From Apteryx mantelli (Eukaryota; Chordata; Aves; Apterygiformes; Apterygidae), in assembly GCF_036417845.1 (NCBI RefSeq), contig NC_089979.1:23811958-23875957 (forward strand): a DNA stretch of 64,000 nucleotides, read 5' to 3'. Below, piece by piece: positions 1 through 11,395 of the stretch. The position numbers were made by a program, and so were the translations under genes. Position 1 is the stretch's first letter. Every line of letters begins with the position of its first letter. The notes beneath the pieces were generated by a model. That model searched no databases. It saw nothing but the letters and a program-made list of their open reading frames with translations, and had not been told where the DNA came from.

Positions 1-1701
1 GAACTGCATCCCATCCTTTTTCTTCCTGCTATTATATGTTTGCAACGTCTGTGCAAAGGCGGTGCATGCCATAGCCTGCACCAAGGCTGGTGTGGATGTG
101 TATCTGCAGACAACATGGGATGACAGCTACTAAAAAAGGAAGTAATATCTCTGGTATGGGGAGAGACTGTGGCATGTCAAAAACTGGAGGGAGAAATGAA
201 ATGTATTTGAAACAACGGAAACCAAGCAACATGTCATAGTTTGTCTTTTCTTGCCTTCTAGGTTTAGCACCTGCAAATTCCAGATCCTCAGGGACGCTGT
301 TGCTGGTAACAGCCAGGCGATGGGCAAACTTGAGGACTAGAAAAAGCAAAGGCAAGACAAGGTTTGGAAATGCTAGCAAAGCATGAGAAGAGGTTTTGAG
401 ATCAAAGTCAAGAAAAGAAAAATCGTTGGGGAAGAATAGAAGTTGAAACTGATGCAATTTGTTTGGTTGAAATAAGCAGTCTGTACTGCTAGATAGATTG
501 GCATGTATCTGCTGCTCTCCCTCTGCTTGTCTCCTGACTAATGTACATCTCTTGAAGTTGGCAGAAGATAAAACATCTCCAGTTCTTCAGGTCAAGAACT
601 TACTACTGGCAGAGGGCATGACAGGGACTTTAGTGAAAGACATTGTCTTAGGTTTCAAAGTGAAAACATGCCTTGACTCATTATACCAGCCACAAGGACC
701 CTGGCGTTGTGTAGGTGCTGCTACAACATCAGTCTTTAAAACTTACTGAAGTTTTTATCAAAAACACCTTGAGTGTATCATTTACCTCAAAGTTCCCATC
801 CACCTTCTATTTAAACTCCCTTTTGGGTTGGGTTTTTTTATATATACATCTGAGACACTTCATTTTTATGTCAAGTTCAAATGAAGTTTTTGTTTCCCAC
901 TTGATGAAAATATTCTTTCCTCCATTCTGATAGACATCAAACATGCTAAAATAAGCCAAAGAGTGTCAGCAAGGCTGAGTGTTCAGATCTCAGCAAAGTG
1001 AGTGTGAAATGTAACTTACTACCTCCACAGTTCCATTAGTACAGAAACTCTAGGACAGCAAAAATGTATACAGTTCTGTTTAAAAATATTATAACGCTAT
1101 GAAAATATTCTAAAAGCTGGATCCTCTGGGATTCACCAAGCCAAACCAAAATTTTAGGCTCACCATTCAAATGGTAGAATGTACATGTGCCAGTAAACAG
1201 TCCTCCAGCAAAAACATAGTGTATATTTCAATGCTTACATCAGTATTGGGAGCTAGTACTTGACTTCACATTCTGCTGATGGTGATTAGCATTGTTTTCC
1301 ACTTTTTAAACTTTGCATTGTGTTCCTTGCTGGCCTCTCCTTACGATCACAACTTTGCACAAAGATAGTGCTTGTTGTGTTCACCCTGAACTAGCAAAGT
1401 CCTGAACTTCCTGTCTCTGCAGGAGACCTATAAAAGCATACAGGAAAACAACAATATGAAAAGAATTGGTTGTCGTCTTCATAATGCAGTATTTTCTTGA
1501 GCAGACACTTCTAAAACATATCCATACTGCAGCCAAAGGAATAGCATATCCAGGATACCTGTAAATGTAGTTAGCTTGTATTGTCGATAACAGTGTAGCC
1601 ACAGAAGCACGAAGCTAAATGCAGGCTGTGAAGACTACTTGCGACTTTGTCAGGAGTTTATATGGGTTACACTCCATGCTGCTGTGGCAACACTGTCACT
1701 A

Positions 1702-1724
1702 GGTCACCCAGTTAGTGGGTGACC
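1702..1724. repeat. Perfect 9-bp inverted repeat
   Basis: The arms GGTCACCCA and TGGGTGACC are exactly complementary around a 5-nt loop. The loop sequence partly repeats in the flank. It has no T-tract or gene next to it and could be chance. Confidence 0.5.
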
Positions 1725-4474
1725 CAACTAATCAAAAACTAGCTCAGATGTGTCTACAAGCCATGGAGTTGGCTGTACTACAGCATGCCAGTAGAAACAA
1801 AACACAATATAGAAACTGTGTAGCAGATGATGAGTCTTCTATCTAGGTAATTGTATGCTTGTTTGTATTCTGTACACTTTCGTTACAGATTTTAGTAACC
1901 CTAATCTTAACAAACACGCCATTAACATAAGCACTTTTCATAATCAGTGAAGGTATGCTTTGCTAGTCGGACACACAACATAGGATCTTCTCAATTCCAG
2001 GTTTCTATTGTACTCATTTAAGAGGAATTGCAAATGTAGTTTCTCACTTTAGAACAAAATTTAACATTAGTCCTTATGGATCCATATTGTTCTTAGAAAG
2101 TTCTGATTCAGATTGAAAGCAGCATAGATAAATAAATCAGAACTCTGACTGGATGGTACAAATGCTCTTTGAAAGTCATCAAAATTATTAGACGTCAGCA
2201 TAGGGCATTTAAGCAATGATTTCCTTTTTAATTTTTTAAGTGAGCATCCTTAGTTATGCTGAAAATCAGAGCCATGTTGTTTGTCAGTACTATGAACTTG
2301 ACTGTGACAGTTCTGTTTTAAAGATGAGCTGCATATCATGTCTGGATAAAACCAGGTTAGGTAAGACTCTTTCATCATTTTAAGAAATATGATAGTTGCA
2401 ATATTTTAATAATATTGAGTTTCATTTTCTTCAATCTTACAGACAAATATATAAGACTTCAAAATTAAATGGCAGCCTTGTGTTCAGTTTTGTAATAAAT
2501 ATCTACATCAGTAAACGGAAAGAGACTAAAGTTGTGAGTTAAACCCCATGTTAATTTGCCAGGTTTGTCTTGTTACTATGCACAGCAGAACCTTATTGCA
2601 CTTACAGTATTTGCTTTTATCGTACTTTAAGAGAATAAGACTCTAGCTAATATTTTCCAGGGAAGTTAAATAATATGGGGTTTGGGGGGAGGAGGGAAGA
2701 GGGGTTAAGTGATTTGGGGAAGATGTTCTTTTACTGGCTTTATATAACCCAAGGCACATTAGTTTTCTGTGGATTAGTTTCCTCATCTGTAAAAGGATAC
2801 CCTACTCTGTAAATCAGCAAGATTTTTACAAGGAAGGTAATTTTTTAAAAATTACAGACATTTATATTAAACATATATGTACACTGCTGCAAGCTTTAAA
2901 ATACTGTATTCTTCAAGTTTCAGTTAATCTCTGCATTTAATCTTGGACAGCTCAAACTGGTTCATACTTTCTGACTCTTTTCCATAGGTAGGGTTTTTTT
3001 CTCTTTTCCCCACTGTTCTGTGTGGAAGTATGCTTTGGAGGAAGAATGTGGGATGGAGAACAATGTTTGCCAAGTTCTACATTTTTTTGTTTGGCAAAAA
3101 GAAAAAAAAAAAAGGCCTCTGACCCTGGAAAACTCTAAAGCTGTTTCATTCTCTGAAAAAAACATCCGTTTCTGACATAGATAGATACCTGTTTCTAATC
3201 TCTTGCTTCATCTAGCTGCAGAGTTCACTACCCCTATGTCAGAACTTTCAGTTCTGTTGGGATTCCCACAGTTACTTTTTATTTATAATGAAAAGTTAAC
3301 AGTTGCAAGTTCTGACTTTGATATTTCTTATAAGGTACAGAAATCATAATGGGAATTAAAATGGAAAGGAAAAACTGTCCTTACTCTGTTTTTCTAAAGT
3401 AAAACACTCTGGAAAAATGTGTAATTTTTTTGTGTTTTATCCTTTTCATGTCTCAAATATATTACTAGTGATAATGAAAAGATTAATATGGACTTTCACC
3501 AGCACTGATCTAATGCCAGTTAAAACCAAGGCATATCTATTCCTAGGGTTTTTTAAATCATTTTAAATTGTTCCTTTTATTCTATCTATAAATCAGTACC
3601 TTAAAGTATAATTTGGCAGAAATAACTTTAAAAATCTATTATTATAACAGTTTGTGGTTATAACTTTGTCTTACAAACATTTCACTTATTGCCTAGATCC
3701 ATTGTCCTAAATCACCAGACACTTCCTAAAAACATTACATTAGCACTCTTGACTTTTTTCTAGTCAAATCTCGTGTTCAGTGGTAGGTTTCATAGTGACA
3801 TGCTTCTGAAAGCTTTGTTTTAATGGGCTCTTAGGACAGTGGTCTATTCCGCAGCTAGCTGGTTAGGCATAGGACTCAGTAACTTAGGGGACACAGCTGA
3901 GGCTTGTTCTTTTTAATTTTCTCATAGACATAATAAAGCAGTGAAGAGAAACTGAAGGAAGGAAGTACTACTATCTTACAGATCTGAAAACTCTTTCCGA
4001 AGTCTTTGGACAAACTAGGTATTTATGTAGTTAAATCTAAAAAGGTAGGATTTCTTGCTTTTCTATTTTATTTAGAAAACCTCAAAAATATTAAAAACCT
4101 GTTTTGTGATTCTCAGTGGTATTGGAAAAATAAGTTTATATGATTAAGAGGAATGCAAAGGCTAAAACACTGTCTTTTTAAGTGAGTTCTGTGGAGTCTT
4201 ACCAAATTCTAGTAACTTTTTCCTGAGAGAATTTTAATAAAGGCGTATTGCTTATTAGTTCTTCTTCACAAAACTTTCAAATCAGTTTAAAAGGCAATCA
4301 GTATTATAAAAACAGACCCTGAAGGAGAAGATGTTTCAAGGTTAGCTGCGGTTCTGGCTTCTTTTTCTTCCTGAAGATTGTGTGCTTCTCTAGGCATGTG
4401 GAGTTTTCATGCTGTTCCTTACAGAATGGAAGTCTACAGCAAATAATGAATCTTAGGGATGGCTTTCTTTTCCT

Positions 4475-4486
4475 CCCCCCCCCCCC
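4475..4486. repeat. C12 homopolymer
   Basis: A run of twelve cytosines upstream of the first coding exon of the RING gene. It is length-polymorphism prone and a likely sequencing-error site. Confidence 0.8.
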
Positions 4487-4987
4487 AGTATGAAAGCAAC
4501 ACAAAATACAAAATCTGCTGGCTGAAAGTACCACAGCTGTTATCTGTAAGGATACTATTTTTAAGTTTGTTAGGCATTATATAAAAGGCAATAAAATAGA
4601 AAGCAAGCACTTTCATATGAACATTTTGACGTTTCTACTTCAGGTAGAATTCAGGTAAATAGAAACTGTATGTTTCACAATGGCTATGAGAAACATGTTC
4701 AATAGCAGAGTTCGGAACAAGCAAAGATCATGCATCTGCTAATGTTTTTGCTTTCAGCATTCAGAGAATCTTGATATAAAACTAGGATGCTGAAGTCTAG
4801 CAGTAAAATCCTCGAATTCTCACTGAGATATCAAAGTCTCCAAAATATATAAGTGTTTGCATTCTCACCAGTTAAGTTCTACATGCACCTTAAGTTTCCA
4901 GCTTTCTCTAACTGCTTCCAGGCCCTTTGTGGATTTAGCCCTGTGGATTCAGGACAAATACTTTGTTTCTGTATGTTCTTTTAATAG

Positions 4988-5213
4988 GTTGAAAGTGTGT
5001 GGAAAGCATGGGCTATGATATTGAGCGTTTTGTTGGCTACGTTAATGAAGGACTTTTATGCTCCATCTGCCGAGATGTGTTAGAAGATCCATTACAGGCT
5101 CCATGTGAGCATGCTTTCTGTACTGCTTGTATACATGGATGGCTCATTCATCACAGTAACTGCCCTGAAGACAGACAAACGCTTGATGTATCTTTGCTAC
5201 GACCTCTTTACAG
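4988..5213 (+). CDS. RING gene exon: 5' UTR end plus codons 1-69
   Basis: The acceptor TTAATAG precedes 20 nt of 5' UTR, then the ATG at 5008. The exon encodes the whole RING domain (residues 18-55) and ends with the first two bases of the codon for Arg69 before GTATAC. The upstream non-coding exon was not identified. Confidence 0.9.
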
Positions 5214-6293
5214 GTATACAACCATCACTCTATGTTGAAATTGTATAAATATAGGATTTCTCAACTTTGCCTGCAGAGCTTTATCTCTTCTCATTTACTG
5301 TCACTCAGATTATCCTTATGCAATATGCCTATGGCAGAAACTGATCACTTGGATGAGAACATTAACATTGGATGAGAACACTAACATTTTCTATTTATTC
5401 TAACTGACTTTTGAGGTATTAAAGATTTCAGAATGGATAGAACACTTAGTTTGCTCTCCACCTTTTTATGTTGTGAGTGTTGATTGTAGATGTCTTTCTG
5501 GATATTATTCTGAATCTCTTTTACAGCACCAAAAGACTTTTCCATCTCTTTTAGAAAAACCAGGCAATGCAGCTCTTGACAGCAACAATCACTAAACGTT
5601 ATATATCTTTAGTTTTTCTGCTCAGCCATACTACAGTATCTTTGTAGTTGGGTTTGTAATGAATAGGTTCCTGTAGATATGAATAAGACTTCTTGCTTTC
5701 AAATCCCTTTTAAAAAAAGGTCTTTAGCCATAGGAGTATCTGTGTTGATCCTTGTCACACAAAGCAGCCTGTTTTTGCAAGTCACTTTTCTGCAATTCCT
5801 GCTATTGCCAGCACACACAGTTTTATCAGGAGATACTGCTGGGTCTTTAGCCCCTGTGTTTTCTAATCTTGCTCAAGCAAATTAACAAATTATGTTATGA
5901 TTAATTTAATTCCTGTTACTGAGAGTTTTAACTCTGGTATTTCCATTATTTTTTTCAGTGATGAGATCATACTGTATGGAAAATTGGAGTGTAATGTGGA
6001 CAAAATCCCAAAGTTTAATTTATACTTTGTTTTGTCTGTGCTTATTGTACTCAATTTAGTTTGGCATGTTTGGAAACAAAAAACTTAAATGGTGAATGAC
6101 TATTGATCTGTAGCCTAAGTGTTTATTATTGTTAATATCTGCTGAGCTAATTAAAGGATACAGTTAAAACTTTATTCAGGAATTCATTTGCATAGTTAAT
6201 TTTGGAGAGTAACTTTTTCCATTAATGTTGCTTCTCTCATTTTAAGCCAACGTGGTCTTTCATGTTTTCAATATGGTCACTTGAATGCTAAAA

Positions 6294-6343
<50 letters not shown>

Positions 6344-9300
6344 AAATCAGTTTTCTTCATGGAAATTAAAATTCCACTTTCTCTTCCTGAAATTGGAAAA
6401 TGCAGATTTTCAATAATGTATTCTTCATCCACGATTTGATTTTTTTTTTTTTTCATATAGATATATGAAAAATGATTTAAACCGTCTTCAGCTACATTGC
6501 AAAAACAGAGAGTATGGCTGTGAAATGGTTTGTTCTCTAGAGTCTATAGACAGGCATGAAAGAGAATGTGAATACAGTCAGATACTTTGCTCCAATGCTG
6601 GTGAGTAGTGTTCAAAGAAGTTGAATTGTCTTTATTCAGAGAACATGTATTTGTCATCTTTTGTCCAACAGAATGGCAAAAATGGCCATTCATTTGCTTC
6701 TGGGTTGAACTCCTCACGATCTTCTGAATGCTAGACCAAAATGAGCCAAGAAAATATTCTTTTGGCAGAAACAAGTAGGTACTACCCCTGGTGCCTCTCT
6801 GTATGGACATGATCTCTTGTTCATGAGTGCTACTGTTTAGCAAAGATACAAAAAGAGCTAAACAGAAAGTCAAAGCATTAGTACTCCTTGCAGCAATCTT
6901 TGTACAAAATTTATTCCTAATTTGTGGCAATCCTGATCACGAGCAACAATTTCTTATCCAAAAACTAACTAAATTGAATCAGAAAGATCGACTTCAAATT
7001 TGTCAAAATGTAGTAGTGCATTTCTTTTGCTTTTTGTCAAGTTATGAGTGTGTCTTTCAGCTTTGACTGTTTATTGTTGTGACTGAATCAATGTAATAGC
7101 ATCTACAGAAGTCACATGCTTATAGGTCATTATTTATTTTTAAAACAGCCAGTTGCCTGGGTGTGTATCCTTCATGCGCAGTCACTCACTTTCTCTCAGT
7201 TTTAACAAAAACCTATCTTGTATGTGAGAATTTTTTTGAACTAAAGTTTTGCCAAAATTGATATGTTCATGTCTTTATTTTCAACAAACCTGCATTTCCT
7301 GAGGAAGAAACATACCTTTAAAGTTTCCCAGTCAGCTTTATTCCAAAGGCTATGTTACCAGGCAGATATAATTTCTAATAAATGATACAAAGGGCATAGT
7401 CAAGTCTGCCATTGTAATTAATAATGAGAAGATTAAGGTGCTAGTATTGCTCTACTGGAAGTTAACATTTCTCTCAGCAGTAAGTGACTGTTGTAGATGC
7501 TTTAAATTAACCAGTTTTACTTTCTACCAAAACAGATTAAGTAGCATTTATACAGTTACTACACATTAGCTCTTATGTATCATATTCTGGGGACTGAGGA
7601 TTCTTAAATATCTTGAACTCTTTCTCAAAAGTACGTCAGAGTATTTTCCAAAGTACCTCAATTACTATCATAATATTTATTAGTAAATCTCCATTAGAGA
7701 GCTGTCTTTTGTAATTTTCTGGAATAGTTTGTTGACAAGTTTCATTGTACTATTGTTTCTTTCAGTTTTCTTACATCTCTTTTATCTTTAAATGAAATGC
7801 AAGCTAAAAATATATACTACAGCAAACATTGTCTAAGATTAAAAGACTACAAACTTCAAAGTTTAGTGTGTTAAACATGGCAACAGTTTATGTGGTGTTC
7901 TTTTTTGGTTCTCCATATTTTATTTTTAGTCACTATGGATTTGTAAAGTTTATATCCTATAATTTTTGTGTAAATGCTTCTGGTTTTGCAACTGGTTCTT
8001 CAAGGGTCATAAATAAATGTTCTTGACTATTTATGTGGTCTAGTATGTCATGCTCAAGATCAATGGTCAGGAAAACAAGGTTCCATTCCAGCTCACCCTC
8101 TGGTTTACTATGTGTCCTTACACTTTTTTTCTATTTTTGAGGTCTACTTTTTTTTTTTTTTTTAAACACATTTTCATTCTTCTTCAGTTCAAATCATTGC
8201 AGTCTGTGGTAGAAGTGCAGGCAAGCTGCTATAGTCTCAGCTTGACATCAGCGTTGTCATTACTGAAGTTGCACTAATGCTAGACTAGTGACAGAATAAT
8301 TTACAGAAAATACCTACCACCGGTAAGACTCTTAGAGTCTGTATTATTACTAGTATGTGTGTTTTAATGATCTCAACCCATATTCTAAAGAAATTACTCT
8401 TTTCATTGCTTTACCTTGAGCTAAGCAACTGTCAATCTGTTATTGTGGCTTGCTTGCTTGAGTGTTTTTGTTTGGAATTATTTAAAATGCTTTTGTTGTA
8501 AATGGCTGGCTTATCTTACTGTTCCTTGTTCAGGTTGTACAGTTCAGATTGAACGACGTAACTTAGATGGTCATTTGGCAGTCTGTGAATATCGGAGCCG
8601 TGAATGCCCCAATGGTTGTGGTTACACCATTCTCAGCGCAGAAGACACACAGCATAATTGTGTAGCAGAGCTAAGAACTGAGCTAGAACTACTTCGGTAC
8701 AAATCTTCTGTTCCTTTGATGTTTGTTTTAATCTGGGCCTAAAGTCACCGCGTAGAGAGTTTCAAATACTAGCACTGGATTCTGGTATCTGTTAAATAAC
8801 CCATTAACCAGTTGATGTTAATGGGCCAGAGTATTTTTATATGTCAATGCAGTCTTTAAACTCACTGTTTTGACTTTTTTGCTATTGTTCTTTTGTCCGA
8901 GTCATTACAAATCTTAAAAGATCATTGGCTGCAGTTCGACAAAATTGTGAACTGACAACATAAAACGGCAAAATACCTTCCAGGAACTAAACTGAAGCTA
9001 ACAAACAATTTTATTTTTGCCTTTGTCTGGTATGGAGGCCGAGTGGCATTATTTAATAATTACTTTTTTTTTTTTTAACTCTTGAAAATAAAAATCTCCA
9101 ATCATTTTGGCAGTTAAAGGCAGATACTGGCTGGTAGAGAGTCTGTACTGTAGTCTCTCTCTACTAGATTCTCCCTCTGAGAATCCAGTTTTAAATTTTG
9201 ATTAAAATCATGGTAGGTAGTGAATATGCTGGTTCTTTCCAACTTCCTCTTTTTCTTCTTATATATGTTACTCTAGTTTTTCCTTTCCATAATGTTCCAG

Positions 9301-11395
9301 TTGGACTGTTTTTCCCATGTTCCTTCTTGTTTCTCTCTTTTAACTTGTTCTTTAAGTCCTGTGCTCTTGAACATTGCTGTGAAGTCAGACTCGGATCTTT
9401 TTTTAAGTGCATTGGGACACAAAGGAATTCCGCTAATAAAGATGCTAGCTTGCCTAGTTTCTAAACTCGAAAGGTTAACGTAGTAACAGTTAGTTTTTGG
9501 CTATGAGCAAGTTATAATAGTTTAGTGTATCCTATTATTTAATGTCCACCATAAAAGTGACAAGATTACATGTTTACAGATACTATAATACTCACAGTAC
9601 TCACAGTCAAGATAAAGACTACTTGTGCTTAGTAATATTAACCAAGTGTATACTATAGGTAAAAGGCAATAGATCAGTTAAGGCTCAACATATATGATCC
9701 TGAGCTCTTAGAATTTTTTAAGAAATATGATAGGATTGTCCCTTATATATGTTTTCCATTGTTGTTGCATTTGGGCACCAAACCCTCTTTTTTGATGCTA
9801 GTATTTTTTTGACTGGGGCATTCTGGTTGGGAAAAAGGAGGATACTGAATATTGTATGATGAGCAGCAAGAATGAGAGGTGTCCTGTAGAGTGCAGTGGG
9901 AATTGGTTCAGGCTGTTTGGCTGCAAGAAATCTTTCTGGAATTTGAAAATTTATTTTTGCCATATTTACAAGATTGAAAAGGATAAATGAACTTTTTTTA
10001 GGTCAGAAATGATCTGCAGAGTGGAGGAGGCAAAGCATGAGATGGAGTCAAGATTAGATTCACAGCGAAGACATATGGTCCAGAAAGAGAGTATTCTGCA
10101 AAATGAAATTGAAGAACTAAAGGTAAATATGATCATTTTCTTCTCTCTTTTTTTTTTCCTCCTAATAGTTTTTCTTTTTTTGCTCTTCCCAGTAGAAGTC
10201 TCCATTTTTTATTCTGTGCAAAGAAACTTGCATTTCTTATTACATTTCATAAATGTAGAATTTCATAGAGATAAGCGTTCCCATTAACTGTGGGAAACAG
10301 GACAGCTGCTAGCACAGTGCTTTGCCTAGGCTGATGAGTTCTGTTGAGAAGCAGGCTGAGTGCTGCACTAGTGCAGTTTATCTTCTTCAAATTCATTTGG
10401 AGCTCGCCTGGATAGCCTGGACCGCATTGTTCTGTGTACACATAACGTGTCGGTAAATCAGTCTGAAACTCATTTTCTGTGCCTAAACATAGAGTGTGTT
10501 TCACAGACTGGATGTAGTTAAAAATCCAGCTCCTGTTTTAGTGCTGTCCAAAGTAGCTTAATCCAATACTGACACAGAAGCCCTACTGTAGACAGTGATA
10601 TTTACAGTGTGGTTCAACTGTGGTGAAAGGGTTGGAGACTTGCACAGTAAACTTAATATAGCCTTTGCTTATTATTTGATTATTTTTGTCATTCGTCCAG
10701 TTCTTATTATATCACAGAATAAGTAATGATTTTTAAAGCCCAAAGCACTTGAGATATTGTGTATGTTACATTTTTCTTATGAGATTTGGTTTTAAATCCT
10801 TGAAGAATGTATCTGAACATAACCAAAACCTTATTTTGGTTGGGGTCTTGAAATACAAAATTTAAGCAGCAACCAGGTAAATCTACTGCCAATATTACAC
10901 TTTATAGAAAACTTCTTGTACTTCTTGGGAAAACTCTATTGGAATCTTTGAAACAAGACCATCTCAGAAGGTGAATGCTGGATTGTGTCTCACCTTGTTT
11001 ACATTTGTTCTGCTATCAAAAAACACGCTGGATAATTTCAGTGTTGCCTATTCTTTAGAATCCATTGCCCTATATGCATGGCCATTTCACCTTCATATCA
11101 GCATCACTAGAAAAGAGTTTGGTTTTGTTTCTTGCAGTAGTTTCTATTTGCTTTTCAGAGTCAGATGTCACGCATGATGTCAGATGTACGGTCTTTGATG
11201 GCTGCAGAGAGACAGCATCGTCAAGAGCTGGAGCAGGCAGAGCTAGAGAAGCGGGAATTAATGGAGCTTCTGAAAGGCCTACAGAAAGACTGTCGATTAA
11301 ACACTACAGAAGGAAACAAGAAGTCAACAAACTTCCGCCCTCTGACACGACTAGAAAGTGTAAAACGAAAACCTAGGGAAGTTACGGTTATCTAA
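5008..11395 (+). CDS. RING/TRAF-type zinc finger E3 ubiquitin ligase, NRDP1/RNF151-like
   Basis: Five coding exons (5008-5213, 6461-6600, 8534-8696, 10002-10122, 11159-11395) join in frame to 867 nt, or 288 residues. All four introns are GT-AG (1247, 1933, 1305 and 1036 bp). The ATG has a strong context (A at -3, G at +4), and an in-frame TGA at 4990-4992 in the same exon fixes the start. The protein opens MGYDIERF, like RNF41/NRDP1. The RING ligands are C18, C21, C33, H35, C38, C41 and C52, with Asp55 at the eighth position, as in NRDP1. Three Cys/His units follow: C82/C89/H101/C105, C112/C117/H129/C133 and C140/C144/H156/C158. A charged coiled coil runs from about 159 to 250, then a basic tail ending VTVI. 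The family transfers ubiquitin to substrates with E2 enzymes; the substrate here is unknown. I see no NRDP1-type C-terminal substrate domain. It is clearly family-level NRDP1/RNF151-like, but I cannot name the orthologue. Confidence 0.9.
5350..5387. repeat. 19-bp tandem duplication, two copies
   Basis: Two adjacent 19-bp units (5350-5368 and 5369-5387) differ at a single base (ATTAACAT versus ACTAACAT). They lie in intron 1 of the RING coding region and look like a recent replication-slippage duplication. Confidence 0.8.
6301..6344. repeat. (TA)n microsatellite
   Basis: About 20 TA dinucleotides, interrupted once by an extra A (ATAAAT). It lies 117 bp before the acceptor of the second RING-gene coding exon. 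Confidence 0.92.
6461..6600 (+). CDS. RING gene exon, residues 69-116
   Basis: A T-rich tract and CATATAG acceptor open the exon, which ends GCTG before GTGAGT. It encodes the linker and the first TRAF-type zinc unit (C82, C89, H101, C105) plus C112 of the second. Phase is 2 in and 1 out. Confidence 0.9.
8534..8696 (+). CDS. RING gene exon, residues 116-170
   Basis: The acceptor is TTGTTCAG and the donor is GTACAA, a weaker but legal site. It encodes the rest of the second zinc unit (C117, H129, C133), the third (C140, C144, H156, C158), and the start of the coiled coil (AELRTELELLR). Confidence 0.88.
10002..10122 (+). CDS. RING gene exon, residues 170-210
   Basis: The acceptor is TTTTTTTAG and the donor GTAAAT. 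It is entirely heptad-like and rich in Glu, Lys, Arg and Gln (for example EEAKHEMESRL), so it encodes coiled coil. It ends on a codon boundary. Confidence 0.88.
11159..11395 (+). CDS. RING gene terminal coding exon, residues 211-288
   Basis: The acceptor is TGCTTTTCAG followed by AGTCAG. A second AG two bases later would shift into another open frame, but only the first keeps the coiled coil (ERQHRQELEQAELEKREL). The basic C-terminus ends before TAA at 11393-11395. Confidence 0.88.
   Translation, partial: SQMSRMMSDVRSLMAAERQHRQELEQAELEKRELMELLKGLQKDCRLNTTEGNKKSTNFRPLTRLESVKRKPREVTVI

Larger units (their letters stand above)
1..4987. other. AT-rich flank or 5' intron of the RING gene, no supported exon
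   Basis: I could not find a coding exon with recognisable homology and paired splice sites here on either strand. The open frames present are short and low in complexity, and the longest (minus strand, 32-457) does not match any protein I know. There is no CpG island. A splice acceptor at 4986-4987 opens the first coding exon of the RING gene, so at least one upstream non-coding exon must lie in this stretch or before the window. Contents noticed: a small perfect hairpin at 1702-1724 and a C12 run at 4475-4486. Confidence 0.6.

Noticed and set aside
32-457. 141-codon minus-strand open frame at the window's left edge
   Set aside because: Phe/Leu-rich, no family resemblance, no codon bias or splice context. 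I compared it mentally with RAD54B and FSBP, the expected neighbours, and saw no match.
11161-11376. Alternative reading of the last RING-gene exon from a second AG
   Set aside because: It breaks the coiled-coil frame and disagrees with the phase of the previous exon.
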